64,000 nucleotides of DNA from Fen-1258 sp964449775 (lineage in GTDB: Bacteria > Bacteroidota > Ignavibacteria > Ignavibacteriales > Melioribacteraceae): contig CAYVBQ010000019.1 in NCBI GenBank assembly GCA_964449775.1, positions 1-64,000 of the forward strand, written 5' to 3'. The position numbers were made by a program, and so were the translations under genes. The notes under the pieces were generated by a model. The model saw nothing but the letters and a program-made list of their open reading frames with translations, made no database searches and was not told the origin of the DNA. Numbering within the stretch: the first letter of the stretch is position 1; every line of letters starts with the position of its first letter. Shown here piece after piece: positions 42,819-51,689 of the stretch.

Positions 42819-44053
42819 CGCGCGCTCCCTTTAACCGAATATTTCGTTCTTTGAGTTGACATTTCAGGTACGCTGACAATAGGGAATATCATTACTGCTA
42901 ATCTGAATAGAAGTATTTCAAATGCGATGAATCCAACGGTTACAGAAATTTCTCCAAATGATGGAAAATATGAATGAACTTCGTAAGGCGGAGTGTAAGC
43001 AACTAAAAAATTGTTCAGTCGATTCAGGAATACTCCGAAGATAACTAAGAATGATGCAATCAGAAGTCCCATAGGAGATTTTACAACTTGGCGGGACATA
43101 AACATTCTCAACGGGATAATCACGCCAAATAATAATTCAATAGTATACATCACACTTGCCGAGGTAATAGTTGTTAGATAAACAAATGTACCTCTAATTA
43201 CCATATCGCCAATTTTGAATGCAAGATAAATTCCAAGTAAAGGGGCAATCATGCTGCCCAGATTAGAGAGAATATGTGTTTCAGGCTTTAATCCAAACGA
43301 ACGGGAAGTAATAATCGATTCAAAAATTACCATTGGAAATCCCACCGATACAGCAGATAGTAAGAAGAGCAGCGGAAGAATTGGTGTCTGCCATAACGGA
43401 TGCATCTTCGGCCCGGCTATTACCATCAAAGTTCCAAGAGATGATTGATGCAAACATGAAAGTACTACACCTGCAATAATGAAGATGAACATTGTCTTTT
43501 CTAAACCTTTATCAAGAATGCGTAGGAATTTATCAAGAGGATTGTTAATACGTTTTAAAAATCCGGGAAGGTTAACTCTTCCAATAAATCTTTCGCAAAC
43601 TATTGGTAAGAACTCGATGTAAAGAACTGCTAAATAGATAATAACACATATACCAACTTCGAATAATACAGAACTACCATTCCACATAATTAATGGATGC
43701 CAGATAAAATAGGGACGACCAAGATCAATCATTACACTGATGGCTACGAATGTGTAGCCGAGAGCTGCTGTTAAAAGTGCAGGCCGAATGATTGCACGAT
43801 ATTGATCTTTATGCATAATGTGTCCTAATGCTGCGGTTGTAAATCCGCCTGCGGCAAGCGCAACTCCCGCTGCAACATCAAGACCAATCCATATTCCCCA
43901 GGGATGCTGGTTGTCAAGATTTGTTACAGCTCCAATTCCAAACACGAATCTTACAAGCAGGAACATTAATCCGTTTACTGCAAGAACTGCTAAAGCAATT
44001 ACTACCGGAGTGAAATATTTTTTTTTCATCGGTATTGGTTTGAATTCTTCCAT
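42815..44053 (-). CDS. NrfD/HybB-family integral membrane quinol oxidoreductase subunit
   Basis: 412 aa, about ten membrane helices. The N-terminal H-P-W-G-I-W-I-G-L-D-V-A-A-G-V-A-L-A-A-G-G stretch is the HybB/NrfD signature. It has no haem or Fe-S ligands and is the quinone-reacting or ion-moving membrane part of such complexes. It follows the ferredoxin gene with a 2-bp gap. Confidence 0.92.
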   Translation of the reverse strand: MEEFKPIPMKKKYFTPVVIALAVLAVNGLMFLLVRFVFGIGAVTNLDNQHPWGIWIGLDVAAGVALAAGGFTTAALGHIMHKDQYRAIIRPALLTAALGYTFVAISVMIDLGRPYFIWHPLIMWNGSSVLFEVGICVIIYLAVLYIEFLPIVCERFIGRVNLPGFLKRINNPLDKFLRILDKGLEKTMFIFIIAGVVLSCLHQSSLGTLMVIAGPKMHPLWQTPILPLLFLLSAVSVGFPMVIFESIITSRSFGLKPETHILSNLGSMIAPLLGIYLAFKIGDMVIRGTFVYLTTITSASVMYTIELLFGVIIPLRMFMSRQVVKSPMGLLIASFLVIFGVFLNRLNNFLVAYTPPYEVHSYFPSFGEISVTVGFIAFEILLFRLAVMIFPIVSVPEMSTQRTKYSVKGSAR

Positions 44054-44055
44054 AG

Positions 44056-44961
44056 TTATATCTCCGTCTCGTTCTCGGTTTTCTTTCTATTTTTATTAAT
44101 CCACATCACCCCACCGAGCAATGCGTAAAGTGCAACCGGAGGAACAAAATATGCGAAGATACCATGTTGAATTGCTTCACTTACACCGGGAGCCGGATCT
44201 TTTCCGAGTTTTGGAAAATCTAATTGTTCAAATTCTTTACTTGCTAAATAGATCCATGATGTTCCGCCAACTTCATATTCACCGTACACACGATTAATAT
44301 AACGGTTCGGATAGTTTTTTATTTTTTGGTGAGCGGCTTTAACCAGATCTTCACGCGGACCGTAAGTAATGGCTTCAACGGGGCAAATTTCTGTACAAGC
44401 CGGAATTTTTCCCTCATTTGTTCGTTCGAAACAAAAGTCGCATTTCTTTATATCCGGTTTTAATGCTTCATCAAATTCGAATGCGGGAACCTGGAAAGGA
44501 CAGGCAACCATGCAATAGCGGCATCCGATACATTTATCTGTATCCCAAATGACAGAGCCGTTTTCTTGTTTTGAAAAAGCTCCGACAATACATGCTGAAA
44601 CACATGCAGGATGATCGCAATGCATACATTGTACTTTTACATTGATAGGTAATTCTTGCGGGTTGACCTTCTGATACTCATTGACAACTGTCAAAGCTTT
44701 ATCGTCAGGTCTTCTTCTTACCTTGAAAACACTTCTATCATCGTAAAATTCAATTGAAGGTGTTTCAAGATTATGCGCTGTTTTACATACCCATTCACAT
44801 TTTCTACACCCAATACATACGGTGGTATCAACTAATACACCCATTCTGTCTTGGGATAAAATATTTTTTGGTGCAGCTTTGGTCTTAGAAGAGAATCCCG
44901 TTACTGTGGTTCCAACAAGTGCGGCGGTTTTTAAGAAATTACGACGCGATTGGTTTGCCAT
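44056..44961 (-). CDS. Tat-exported four-cluster ferredoxin (HybA/NrfC-like) with C-terminal anchor
   Basis: 301 aa. A twin-arginine signal S-R-R-N-F-L-K at residues 5-11 directs folded export. Four cysteine groups: CIGCRKCEWVC, CMHCDHPACVSAC, CIGCRYCMVAC and CDFCFERTN...CTEIC give four [4Fe-4S] clusters. A membrane helix near residues 270-288 anchors it. First gene of the module; it lies on the outer face with NrfD and the 13-haem cytochrome. Confidence 0.93.
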   Translation of the reverse strand: MANQSRRNFLKTAALVGTTVTGFSSKTKAAPKNILSQDRMGVLVDTTVCIGCRKCEWVCKTAHNLETPSIEFYDDRSVFKVRRRPDDKALTVVNEYQKVNPQELPINVKVQCMHCDHPACVSACIVGAFSKQENGSVIWDTDKCIGCRYCMVACPFQVPAFEFDEALKPDIKKCDFCFERTNEGKIPACTEICPVEAITYGPREDLVKAAHQKIKNYPNRYINRVYGEYEVGGTSWIYLASKEFEQLDFPKLGKDPAPGVSEAIQHGIFAYFVPPVALYALLGGVMWINKNRKKTENETEI

Positions 44962-44972
44962 TTCAACCTCAT

Positions 44973-44998
44973 AAAAAAGAATCCCCTTGATAGGATTC
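44973..44998 (-). terminator. Terminator-like hairpin in the leader of the ferredoxin operon (possible attenuator)
   Basis: On the minus strand GAATCC-(8 nt)-GGATTC is followed by six T, ending 12 nt before the ferredoxin ATG (44961). The next upstream gene is divergent, so this cannot terminate a preceding gene. The stem is only 6 bp. Confidence 0.4.
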
Positions 44999-45160
44999 GT
45001 TTAATTGTAGAATATTGGAGACCTATATCCATTTCAAACTTACTAACAATTTGATTTCTAGTCAATACAATCGAATTGAAAATTTATAATTACTTTCATT
45101 ATCGTTGAAAAATTTTTACCTTCAACCCTAAATTTGAAAGAAAAAGAAATAAAAAAAGAG

Positions 45161-47212
45161 ATGAGCAAAAAAAAGAAACAAGATATTTCGTTATTAAGAA
45201 AGAAAATCAACCAACTTGATTCCGGTTTGATAAAGCTGCTTTCTGAAAGAAGAAAGTTGAGTAAAGATGTTATAGTTGCTAAAGAAACCACTCATAGACC
45301 CATCCGCGATCAGCAAAGAGAATCTGAATTACTAAACCGTTTGATTAAGATGGGGAAGAAGGAAGGATTGGATTCTCACTTCCTTTCAAAAGTTTTTTAT
45401 GAAATAATTGAAGACTCGGTTCGGTTGCAGCAGAATTTCGTTCAATCGAAATTGAACACTAAAGGTGAAAAGAAAAAATCTATAAGAGTTGCTATACAAG
45501 GAATTGAAGGTTCGTATAGTTTTCTCGCATCTCAGAAATATTTTACTCATTTCGATTACGACTTGAATTTTATTTTCAAAAAGCTTTTTGACGAAGTAAT
45601 TGAATCGGTTGAAAAAGGGGAGGCAGATTACGCAATGCTTCCAATCGAGAACACTACATCAGGTGGTATTAACGAAGTATATGATCTACTGCTTCATACA
45701 ACTCTTTCGATTGTTGGTGAAGAAAAATTTCAGGTTAAACATTGTCTTGTTGCACTCGATGAAATCCCGTTAGGAAAAATCAAAAAAGTTTACGCCCATC
45801 ATCAAGCGGCTTCACAATGCAGTAAATTTTTAGAATCGATACCAAATGTTGGTGTTGAATATTTTGTAGATACTGCGATGTCTGTTCAGAAGATAAAAGA
45901 AGAAGGCAATTCTTTGTTCGCTGCCATTGCAAGTGAAGAAGCCGCAAAGTTGTTTCATCTAAAAATTTTGAAGAACGATATTGCAAACCAGTCTGAAAAT
46001 TTTACGCGGTTTCTAATTGCATCGCGTAAACCGCAGGAAGTTGATTCTCGAATACCTTGTAAAACCTCTGTTGTTATGGCTACTTCGCACACACCGGGTT
46101 CGTTGGTAGAAGCATTGAATGTCTTTCGTAAATACAACGTTAATTTAACAAAGTTGGAATCGCGGCCGATCATTGGAAATCCGTGGGAAGAAATGTTCTA
46201 TCTTGATTTCGAAGGAAACATTATTGATGAAAAAATTAAAAATGTTATGGATGAACTTGGTCAACATACACGGTTCATTAAAATTCTGGGCAGTTATCCT
46301 TCACAAGAATTGATAAAAACAAAACTGGAATACACAAAAATTCTTGATTCGCAGATAGATGAGGTTGCAGCACCACTTACTCCTCAAGTTGAAACTACCG
46401 TAATAAAAAAATCTAAACCCAAAAATTATCGGCTTGCTAGTCGTGAATATAAAAGTGAAGATACAATAATCAAAGTACGGGATGTTGAAATTGGTGGAAG
46501 CAATTTTGTTGTAATTGCAGGTCCATGTTCTGTTGAATCCGAAGAGATGATAATGCAATGCGCTCTTGAGGTTAAAGAAAACGGTGCGCAAATTCTACGA
46601 GGTGGTTGTTTCAAACCAAGGACTTCTCCCTATAGTTTTCAGGGAATGGGATTAGAAGGTCTGAACCTACTTGTAGATGCCGGAAAATATTATGACCTAC
46701 CGGTGATTACAGAAGTAATGGATACAGATCATGTTGCAGATGTGGCTAAAACAGCGGATATACTTCAAGTTGGCGCGCGTAATATGCAGAACTTTGCGCT
46801 GCTGAAAGAAGTCGGCAAATCCCACCGCCCTGTTATGCTGAAACGGGGAATGATGGCGTCAATTGATGAGTGGTTAAATGCGGCTGAGTATATTTTATCT
46901 CAAGGAAATAGACAAGTAATTTTATGCGAACGTGGTATCAGAACATTTGAAACCGCTACACGAAATACATTAGATTTAAGCGCAATTCCCGTTTTAAAGG
47001 AATTAACACATTTGCCTGTTATTGTTGATCCGTCTCATGCTGTTGGTGAACGCAATAAAGTAATTCCTTTGGCAAAAGCAGCAAAAGTCGTAGGCGCACA
47101 TGGTATAATGGTTGAATTTCATCCCGAACCGACAAAGGCATTAAGCGATCCTGAGCAAGCGTTATACTTTAATCAGTTTGAAGAGTTGATGAGAGATCTT
47201 TATAAGTTGTAG
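45161..47212 (+). CDS. Trifunctional chorismate mutase-prephenate dehydratase-DAHP synthase
   Basis: 683 aa from the ATG at 45161. Residues ~8-90 chorismate mutase (L-R-K-K-I-N-Q-L-D...L-L-S-E-R), ~105-285 prephenate dehydratase (I-Q-G-I-E-G-S-Y-S-F...F-A-A-I-A-S), ~295-375 ACT domain (H-T-P-G-S-L-V-E-A-L and E-S-R-P), ~420-683 type I-beta DAHP synthase (I-A-G-P-C-S-V-E-S-E, R-G-G-C-F-K-P-R-T-S-P, V-D-P-S-H). One chain would thus hold entry and phenylalanine-branch steps of aromatic synthesis, with ACT for phenylalanine feedback. A TTG start at 45134 is less likely. Confidence 0.92.
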   Translation: MSKKKKQDISLLRKKINQLDSGLIKLLSERRKLSKDVIVAKETTHRPIRDQQRESELLNRLIKMGKKEGLDSHFLSKVFYEIIEDSVRLQQNFVQSKLNTKGEKKKSIRVAIQGIEGSYSFLASQKYFTHFDYDLNFIFKKLFDEVIESVEKGEADYAMLPIENTTSGGINEVYDLLLHTTLSIVGEEKFQVKHCLVALDEIPLGKIKKVYAHHQAASQCSKFLESIPNVGVEYFVDTAMSVQKIKEEGNSLFAAIASEEAAKLFHLKILKNDIANQSENFTRFLIASRKPQEVDSRIPCKTSVVMATSHTPGSLVEALNVFRKYNVNLTKLESRPIIGNPWEEMFYLDFEGNIIDEKIKNVMDELGQHTRFIKILGSYPSQELIKTKLEYTKILDSQIDEVAAPLTPQVETTVIKKSKPKNYRLASREYKSEDTIIKVRDVEIGGSNFVVIAGPCSVESEEMIMQCALEVKENGAQILRGGCFKPRTSPYSFQGMGLEGLNLLVDAGKYYDLPVITEVMDTDHVADVAKTADILQVGARNMQNFALLKEVGKSHRPVMLKRGMMASIDEWLNAAEYILSQGNRQVILCERGIRTFETATRNTLDLSAIPVLKELTHLPVIVDPSHAVGERNKVIPLAKAAKVVGAHGIMVEFHPEPTKALSDPEQALYFNQFEELMRDLYKL

Positions 47213-47300
47213 TAACATGGCTTGAAAAATTGATTCGCTGAATAAGAAAAATTAGTTATATTTTAATAGTTAATAAGAATCGCTTTTTAGAGGAGCTATA

Positions 47301-48701
47301 ATGCCTTTTTATAATATATCGCTATCACAGATTCGTAAAAATGTTGAGAAAAGAAAGAAGAAATATATCGGGGACGACAGTTTTTTCTTTGATAAGAATG
47401 AATATTCAATTGGTATTATAAAAGAAGTAAAAAATAATTTTGGGGAAACTCTTACACGTGTAGATGGAAATATTCCTGTAAGTCTTCCAATCGAAACAGG
47501 TCAAAGATTTTTATTTATTTCTTATGATCAAACTCGGATTTCCCACGGGTTACATAAATATCCCGCTAAATTTTTTCCTGAATTACCTCGTTGGTTAATT
47601 CAAAAATATTCTAAATCTGGAAATATAATTCTTGACCCTTTTATGGGAAGCGGAACTAGTAATATTGAAGCAATGCTTTTAGGTAGGCATTCTGCTGGAA
47701 TTGATGTTGACCCATTTGCAAGATTTATGACAAAGGTTAAAACGACGAAACTCAACGTTGACGAATTAGAAGAGAGTACTGACTATCTACTAAACTATTT
47801 ATTAAAATATGACCCAAAGAAAATAAGTAAAAATGATTTTCCAGTCTTTCCTTATCGTGATAATTGGTTTAATGAAGAAATCCTATCAGAATTAGCTTAT
47901 ATAAAAAAATTAATTATCAGTTCGCATTATTCTGTCGATATAAAAGATTTCCAAAAAATATGCTTATCCTCAATCATACGTTCAGTTTCTAACGCAGACA
48001 ACAATTGTACTCGTACTGTCATTAGGAAGAGATTAAATAAAAATATCTACCCATCTTTGGCTTTAACTAAATTTGCTGAAACATTACTGTTAAACTCATA
48101 TAGAATGACAGAGTTTAGTTCAATTGTTGACTCAAATGTTTCTGTTGAAATTCCAGATGATAATGACGCAAGAAATATCAAATATCCAGTAAATTATTTT
48201 GATTTTGCACTAACATCTCCCCCTTATGCAAATGCAGTTGATTATCCAAGAACACATCAATTAGAAATGTATTGGTTAGGACTTGCGAATGGTTCATTAA
48301 CTCCAATGAAAAAAGAACATGTTGGAACGGAGAGTGTTTCTGCAGAGGACTATAAGTTACTACATAGAATAGATATTGATGAAGCAGATAAAATTATTAG
48401 AAGTATATTCAAAAAAGATCCTCGCCGTGCATTCATTGCTTATAAATACTTGGTTGATATGGAAAAAAATTTACGTGAAGTCCATCGAGTATTAAAAAAG
48501 AAAGGAAGATATGCTATTGTTGTTGGTAACAATAAAATAAGAGGATATGATTTTGAAAGTTGGAAATACTTAATGAAACTTTCCGAGCGTATTGGATTTA
48601 AGGTTGAAAATTATTTTGGCTCTGAAATAATCAAACACTTTATAAAAGTCCCACGTGAAGAAAGAATAAATACTGATTGGATTATTGTATTGGAGAAATA
48701 A
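47301..48701 (+). CDS. Type II-like site-specific DNA methyltransferase (amino-methylating)
   Basis: 466 aa. Motif I is D-P-F-M-G-S-G-T-S (after H-K-Y-P-A-K-F-F-P-E-L-P), motif IV is T-S-P-P-Y-A-N-A-V-D-Y, the N4-cytosine/N6-adenine class with SPPY. The order IV after I is the beta-like arrangement reversed (I before IV, gamma/alpha-like); the long middle section would be the target recognition region. AGAGGAG precedes the ATG. Coupled by a 3-bp gap to the nuclease-like gene. Recognition site unknown. Confidence 0.87.
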   Translation: MPFYNISLSQIRKNVEKRKKKYIGDDSFFFDKNEYSIGIIKEVKNNFGETLTRVDGNIPVSLPIETGQRFLFISYDQTRISHGLHKYPAKFFPELPRWLIQKYSKSGNIILDPFMGSGTSNIEAMLLGRHSAGIDVDPFARFMTKVKTTKLNVDELEESTDYLLNYLLKYDPKKISKNDFPVFPYRDNWFNEEILSELAYIKKLIISSHYSVDIKDFQKICLSSIIRSVSNADNNCTRTVIRKRLNKNIYPSLALTKFAETLLLNSYRMTEFSSIVDSNVSVEIPDDNDARNIKYPVNYFDFALTSPPYANAVDYPRTHQLEMYWLGLANGSLTPMKKEHVGTESVSAEDYKLLHRIDIDEADKIIRSIFKKDPRRAFIAYKYLVDMEKNLREVHRVLKKKGRYAIVVGNNKIRGYDFESWKYLMKLSERIGFKVENYFGSEIIKHFIKVPREERINTDWIIVLEK

Positions 48702-48704
48702 TTT

Positions 48705-49199
48705 ATGGCATCTTCTGAAGAACGAGGCAGACAAGCATCCATTGATGGGTTTGCACACGAACATATGGTTTGTGGCATTTTAATGAAAAGATACCAAAAT
48801 GTGTCTTTGGTTGATCTTCCTCTATCTCCTTATGATATAATTATAGTTTTTAAGAATGAAAGAAATGAAGAAGTAATAATTCGTGCTCAAGTTAAAACTG
48901 CAAGGACATCTGTTTCTTTTACCGGAGGTACACGCGGTGGAGTTGATCGTGAATATAAATCTGATGTAAAAACTTATATACAATCCACAAAAACCTCAGA
49001 TGTTGTAATTGGTTATAAGCCAATATCAGACGACCAATTTGAATTATATTTTGTACCCACAATTCTTATTGAAAAATGGGGTTCAAAAAGTAAATCTCTC
49101 AACTTACTTTCCTCTCTGAAAAATAACTACGAAATATTAGAACGCTGCATGGATAAAGATTTTGTATTAGAAAAAGCTAAAGAATATGGTTTGATTTAA
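48705..49199 (+). CDS. Putative restriction endonuclease partner (PD-(D/E)xK-like)
   Basis: 164 aa. The core S-P-Y-D-I-I-I-V-F...I-I-R-A-Q-V-K-T-A fits the PD...(E/Q)xK metal site of nucleases, with Q in place of the acidic residue, as in several restriction enzymes. No family name is recognised. It directly follows the methyltransferase, so it is most likely the cognate restriction subunit. Base composition is AT-rich like its neighbour. Confidence 0.65.
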   Translation: MASSEERGRQASIDGFAHEHMVCGILMKRYQNVSLVDLPLSPYDIIIVFKNERNEEVIIRAQVKTARTSVSFTGGTRGGVDREYKSDVKTYIQSTKTSDVVIGYKPISDDQFELYFVPTILIEKWGSKSKSLNLLSSLKNNYEILERCMDKDFVLEKAKEYGLI

Positions 49200-49238
49200 A
49201 TGCCATATAACAAACTAATCAAACGGACGTTGTTATAT

Positions 49239-49787
49239 TTAAAAGCAATATTGAGTCTGGAGAAAAACTAAAAAGTAATTAGCAGTTGTATGAGTGAATG
49301 TAACGCCATAATCTACACCAAGACCGATTGAAAACCCCTCAGTTCCAACTCTTCGAAAATCGTATCCAAATAAAGCACTGAATCCTGCACCGATTTCCCA
49401 GAGGTTAACATCACTGTACGTCCTATCGTTGAGATAAATTAATCCGGCACCTTCTTCAAGAAAAAACGGGAATGAAAAATCTTGCCGGATAAATCCTTTT
49501 AGAGAAAAAGTTTTTATTAAAGGATAATATCTGCCTGTTCGGTTTTCCGGTAGAAATTTTTCTACCATTTGAGAATAAGTAAAAGAAGCGCGGAATGAAA
49601 CATCGTTTTCGAACCAAGGGAAGAAATCGAAAAAGATTGTTCCACCTATACTTGAAACTGACGGGGAATTGCCGCTGATATTTCCGAGATGAAGAGAACC
49701 GCCGATGCCGGGTGATTCAATCTGAGCAATTGAAATATCGGTGATGAGGAGTAAGAAAAAAAATATTTGAATTAATTTTAATCTCAT
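49239..49787 (-). CDS. Small outer-membrane beta-barrel protein, unknown function
   Basis: 182 aa. A signal peptide, then alternating strands rich in F, Y and G and a C-terminal aromatic end (F-L-V-F-L-Q-T-Q-Y-C-F) as in 8-10-stranded barrels. No known family. Its stop overlaps the right-hand repeat of the restriction-modification module. It is 1 bp from the cupin gene. Confidence 0.6.
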   Translation of the reverse strand: MRLKLIQIFFFLLLITDISIAQIESPGIGGSLHLGNISGNSPSVSSIGGTIFFDFFPWFENDVSFRASFTYSQMVEKFLPENRTGRYYPLIKTFSLKGFIRQDFSFPFFLEEGAGLIYLNDRTYSDVNLWEIGAGFSALFGYDFRRVGTEGFSIGLGVDYGVTFTHTTANYFLVFLQTQYCF

Positions 49788-49788
49788 G

Positions 49789-50109
49789 TTAGTAATGTAA
49801 TGTTAGCCAAAAAGTTTTTTGATCCGGGCTTGTCCAATCAACTCTATGTTTTTGATGAGCATTTATAATTAAATAATCACCCGGATTCAATTCGAATATT
49901 TTACCATTATCAAAACTTATCTTCGCCGAACCGGCGAGTAGTAAAACAAATTCATTGTCCTTTTGATCATACCAAAAATTTGCCGGGGAAGTATGCCCCT
50001 CCGATACAATCCTTTCTAACTTGAAATCTTTTGTTGATAGAATTTCTTCGAAGAATTCCGCATTAAGTTTATGAGGAATATTTTCAAAGATATTTCTTAG
50101 TTCATTCAT
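49789..50109 (-). CDS. Cupin-domain protein
   Basis: 106 aa from the ATG at 50109; a TTG frame from 50136 is longer but lacks a signal. The cupin core E-F-V-L-L-L-A-G-S-A-K-I-S-F and P-G-D-Y-L-I-I-N-A-H-Q-K-H-R-V is intact, with metal-ligand histidines only in the second motif. Likely a small-molecule binding or isomerising protein; substrate unknown. Confidence 0.8.
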   Translation of the reverse strand: MNELRNIFENIPHKLNAEFFEEILSTKDFKLERIVSEGHTSPANFWYDQKDNEFVLLLAGSAKISFDNGKIFELNPGDYLIINAHQKHRVDWTSPDQKTFWLTLHY

Positions 50110-50161
50110 GGTCCAACTATTCCGGATAATCTGCAATTATGATTCTATCTGTTTTTAATGA

Positions 50162-51373
50162 TTAGTCTGTTAATTTTTTAAAATCATTTCCTGAAGGATT
50201 CTGAAAAATATTTAACTCGAACTGTGGAACCACAGCAAGTATGTGATCAAAAATATCCGATTGAATATTTTCATATTGAACCCATTCCGTTGTTTTTGCG
50301 AATACATAAATCTCAATAGGTAAACCAGTTGGTTCGGATTGAAGCTGGCGTACCATAAAAGAGTAATCGAGATTTATATCATCCCTTTGTCGCAAATATT
50401 CGGTTAAGTAAACCCTAAAGGTTCCGATGTTTGTTAGTCTTCTTCTATTTACAACAGAATGTTCGTCAATACTTTTTTCCGGATTGAATTTATTTAACTC
50501 TTCTTTTTTCGTACGGATGTATTCTGAAATTAAGCTGATTTTCTCGAAACGATTGAGCATTTCTTCTGTGCAAAATTTAATTGATGATTGATCAATATTG
50601 ACAGCTCGTTTAATTCTACGAGCGCCCAAAACTTGCATTCCTCTCCAGTTTTTGAATGAGTCTTCAATTAATTTATACGTTGGAACTGAAGTGATAGTTT
50701 TATCCCAATTCTGAACTTTTATTACTGTGAGTGAAATATCAATCACATCGCCATTGGCACCATATTTTGGTAATTCAATCCAATCACCTACGCGTACTAG
50801 ATCGTAAGAAGAAATTTGAATGCTGGCAACAAATGAAAGTATTATATCTTTGAATAGAAGAGCAAGTATAGCCGCGAAAACACCGAGACCCGCAATTATT
50901 TCCAGTGGTGAACGACCTATAATAATTCCTGCTACTAACATCAGTCCAAAAATGTAGACAACAATTTTGATTACCTGAACATATCCCTTGATAGGGCGTT
51001 CTCGATGCTTCTCGTTTTTTTCATAAAGTTCGTTTGCGGATGACAGAATTGTTGTGATTACAAAAGTAAAGTTCAAGACAAATAATATGGAGATCAGCCA
51101 ATTGAGGAAATTGTGCCATGATGGTTCCAAGTATGAAAATGAATCAATCACAAAAAGAGGAGCGAAGAATGAAATTTTGTTCAATACTTTTCCCGAAAGT
51201 AGAATATCATCAATTTGAGTCGAAGTGGATTTTACAATTTTACGGATGATAGGAATAAGTATTTTTTTTAAAAAATAAAATGAGAGTATAGCAAAGATGA
51301 AAACCGCAAGAAACTTTACGTTATTATCTATCCAAGGGTAGGGTGCAATCCATTCATGTAATTTTTCAATCAT
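50162..51373 (-). CDS. Mechanosensitive ion channel of the MscS family (YbdG-like)
   Basis: 403 aa. About five N-terminal membrane helices, then the pore helix and beta-domain (L-G-V-F-A-A-I-L-A-L-L-F-K-D-I-I-L-S-F-V-A-S) followed by V-R-V-G-D-W-I-E-L-P. Length and the long C-terminal cytoplasmic part match the YbdG/YnaI group. Gates on membrane tension after osmotic downshift. Confidence 0.9.
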   Translation of the reverse strand: MIEKLHEWIAPYPWIDNNVKFLAVFIFAILSFYFLKKILIPIIRKIVKSTSTQIDDILLSGKVLNKISFFAPLFVIDSFSYLEPSWHNFLNWLISILFVLNFTFVITTILSSANELYEKNEKHRERPIKGYVQVIKIVVYIFGLMLVAGIIIGRSPLEIIAGLGVFAAILALLFKDIILSFVASIQISSYDLVRVGDWIELPKYGANGDVIDISLTVIKVQNWDKTITSVPTYKLIEDSFKNWRGMQVLGARRIKRAVNIDQSSIKFCTEEMLNRFEKISLISEYIRTKKEELNKFNPEKSIDEHSVVNRRRLTNIGTFRVYLTEYLRQRDDINLDYSFMVRQLQSEPTGLPIEIYVFAKTTEWVQYENIQSDIFDHILAVVPQFELNIFQNPSGNDFKKLTD

Positions 51374-51689
51374 ATCTTCTCTGTAAATATTAACAATTTT
51401 ATTTACACAATAAGTTACAAAATATTTTTTGGCTTTTTTGAATGTGGAATAAAATTTCGTGTATTTTGGCTACCCTTAAAATATTGATGTTCACTTTTCG
51501 GTGGAATGATTTTTTGATTGTAACTATCATAACGTTTGAAATTAACATGTATATAAAAAAATTGTTTGGGAACTAACCCACAATAAATATTCTGATTATT
51601 GGATGGATCATTTTCGCTTTTTATTGGATCAATTCTTTAATCTAAATTAATTACTATTTTGCAACCCATTTTATAATCGGGAATGATTT
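51374..51689. other. 316-bp intergenic region between divergent genes
   Basis: AT-rich, no gene or clear repeat. It must contain the promoters for the channel gene and the EamA transporter, but no confident consensus could be matched. Confidence 0.5.

Larger units (their letters stand above)
47255..49244. mobile_element. Restriction-modification module bracketed by GTTATATTT repeats
   Basis: GTTATATTTTAA at 47255-47266 precedes the methyltransferase and GTTATATTTAAAA at 49232-49244 follows the second gene. The right copy is part of a 9-bp stem ATATAACAA/TTGTTATAT (49205-49213, 49230-49238), which resembles a shortened integron attC. The repeats could mark the edges of a horizontally acquired cassette. 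Confidence 0.4.
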
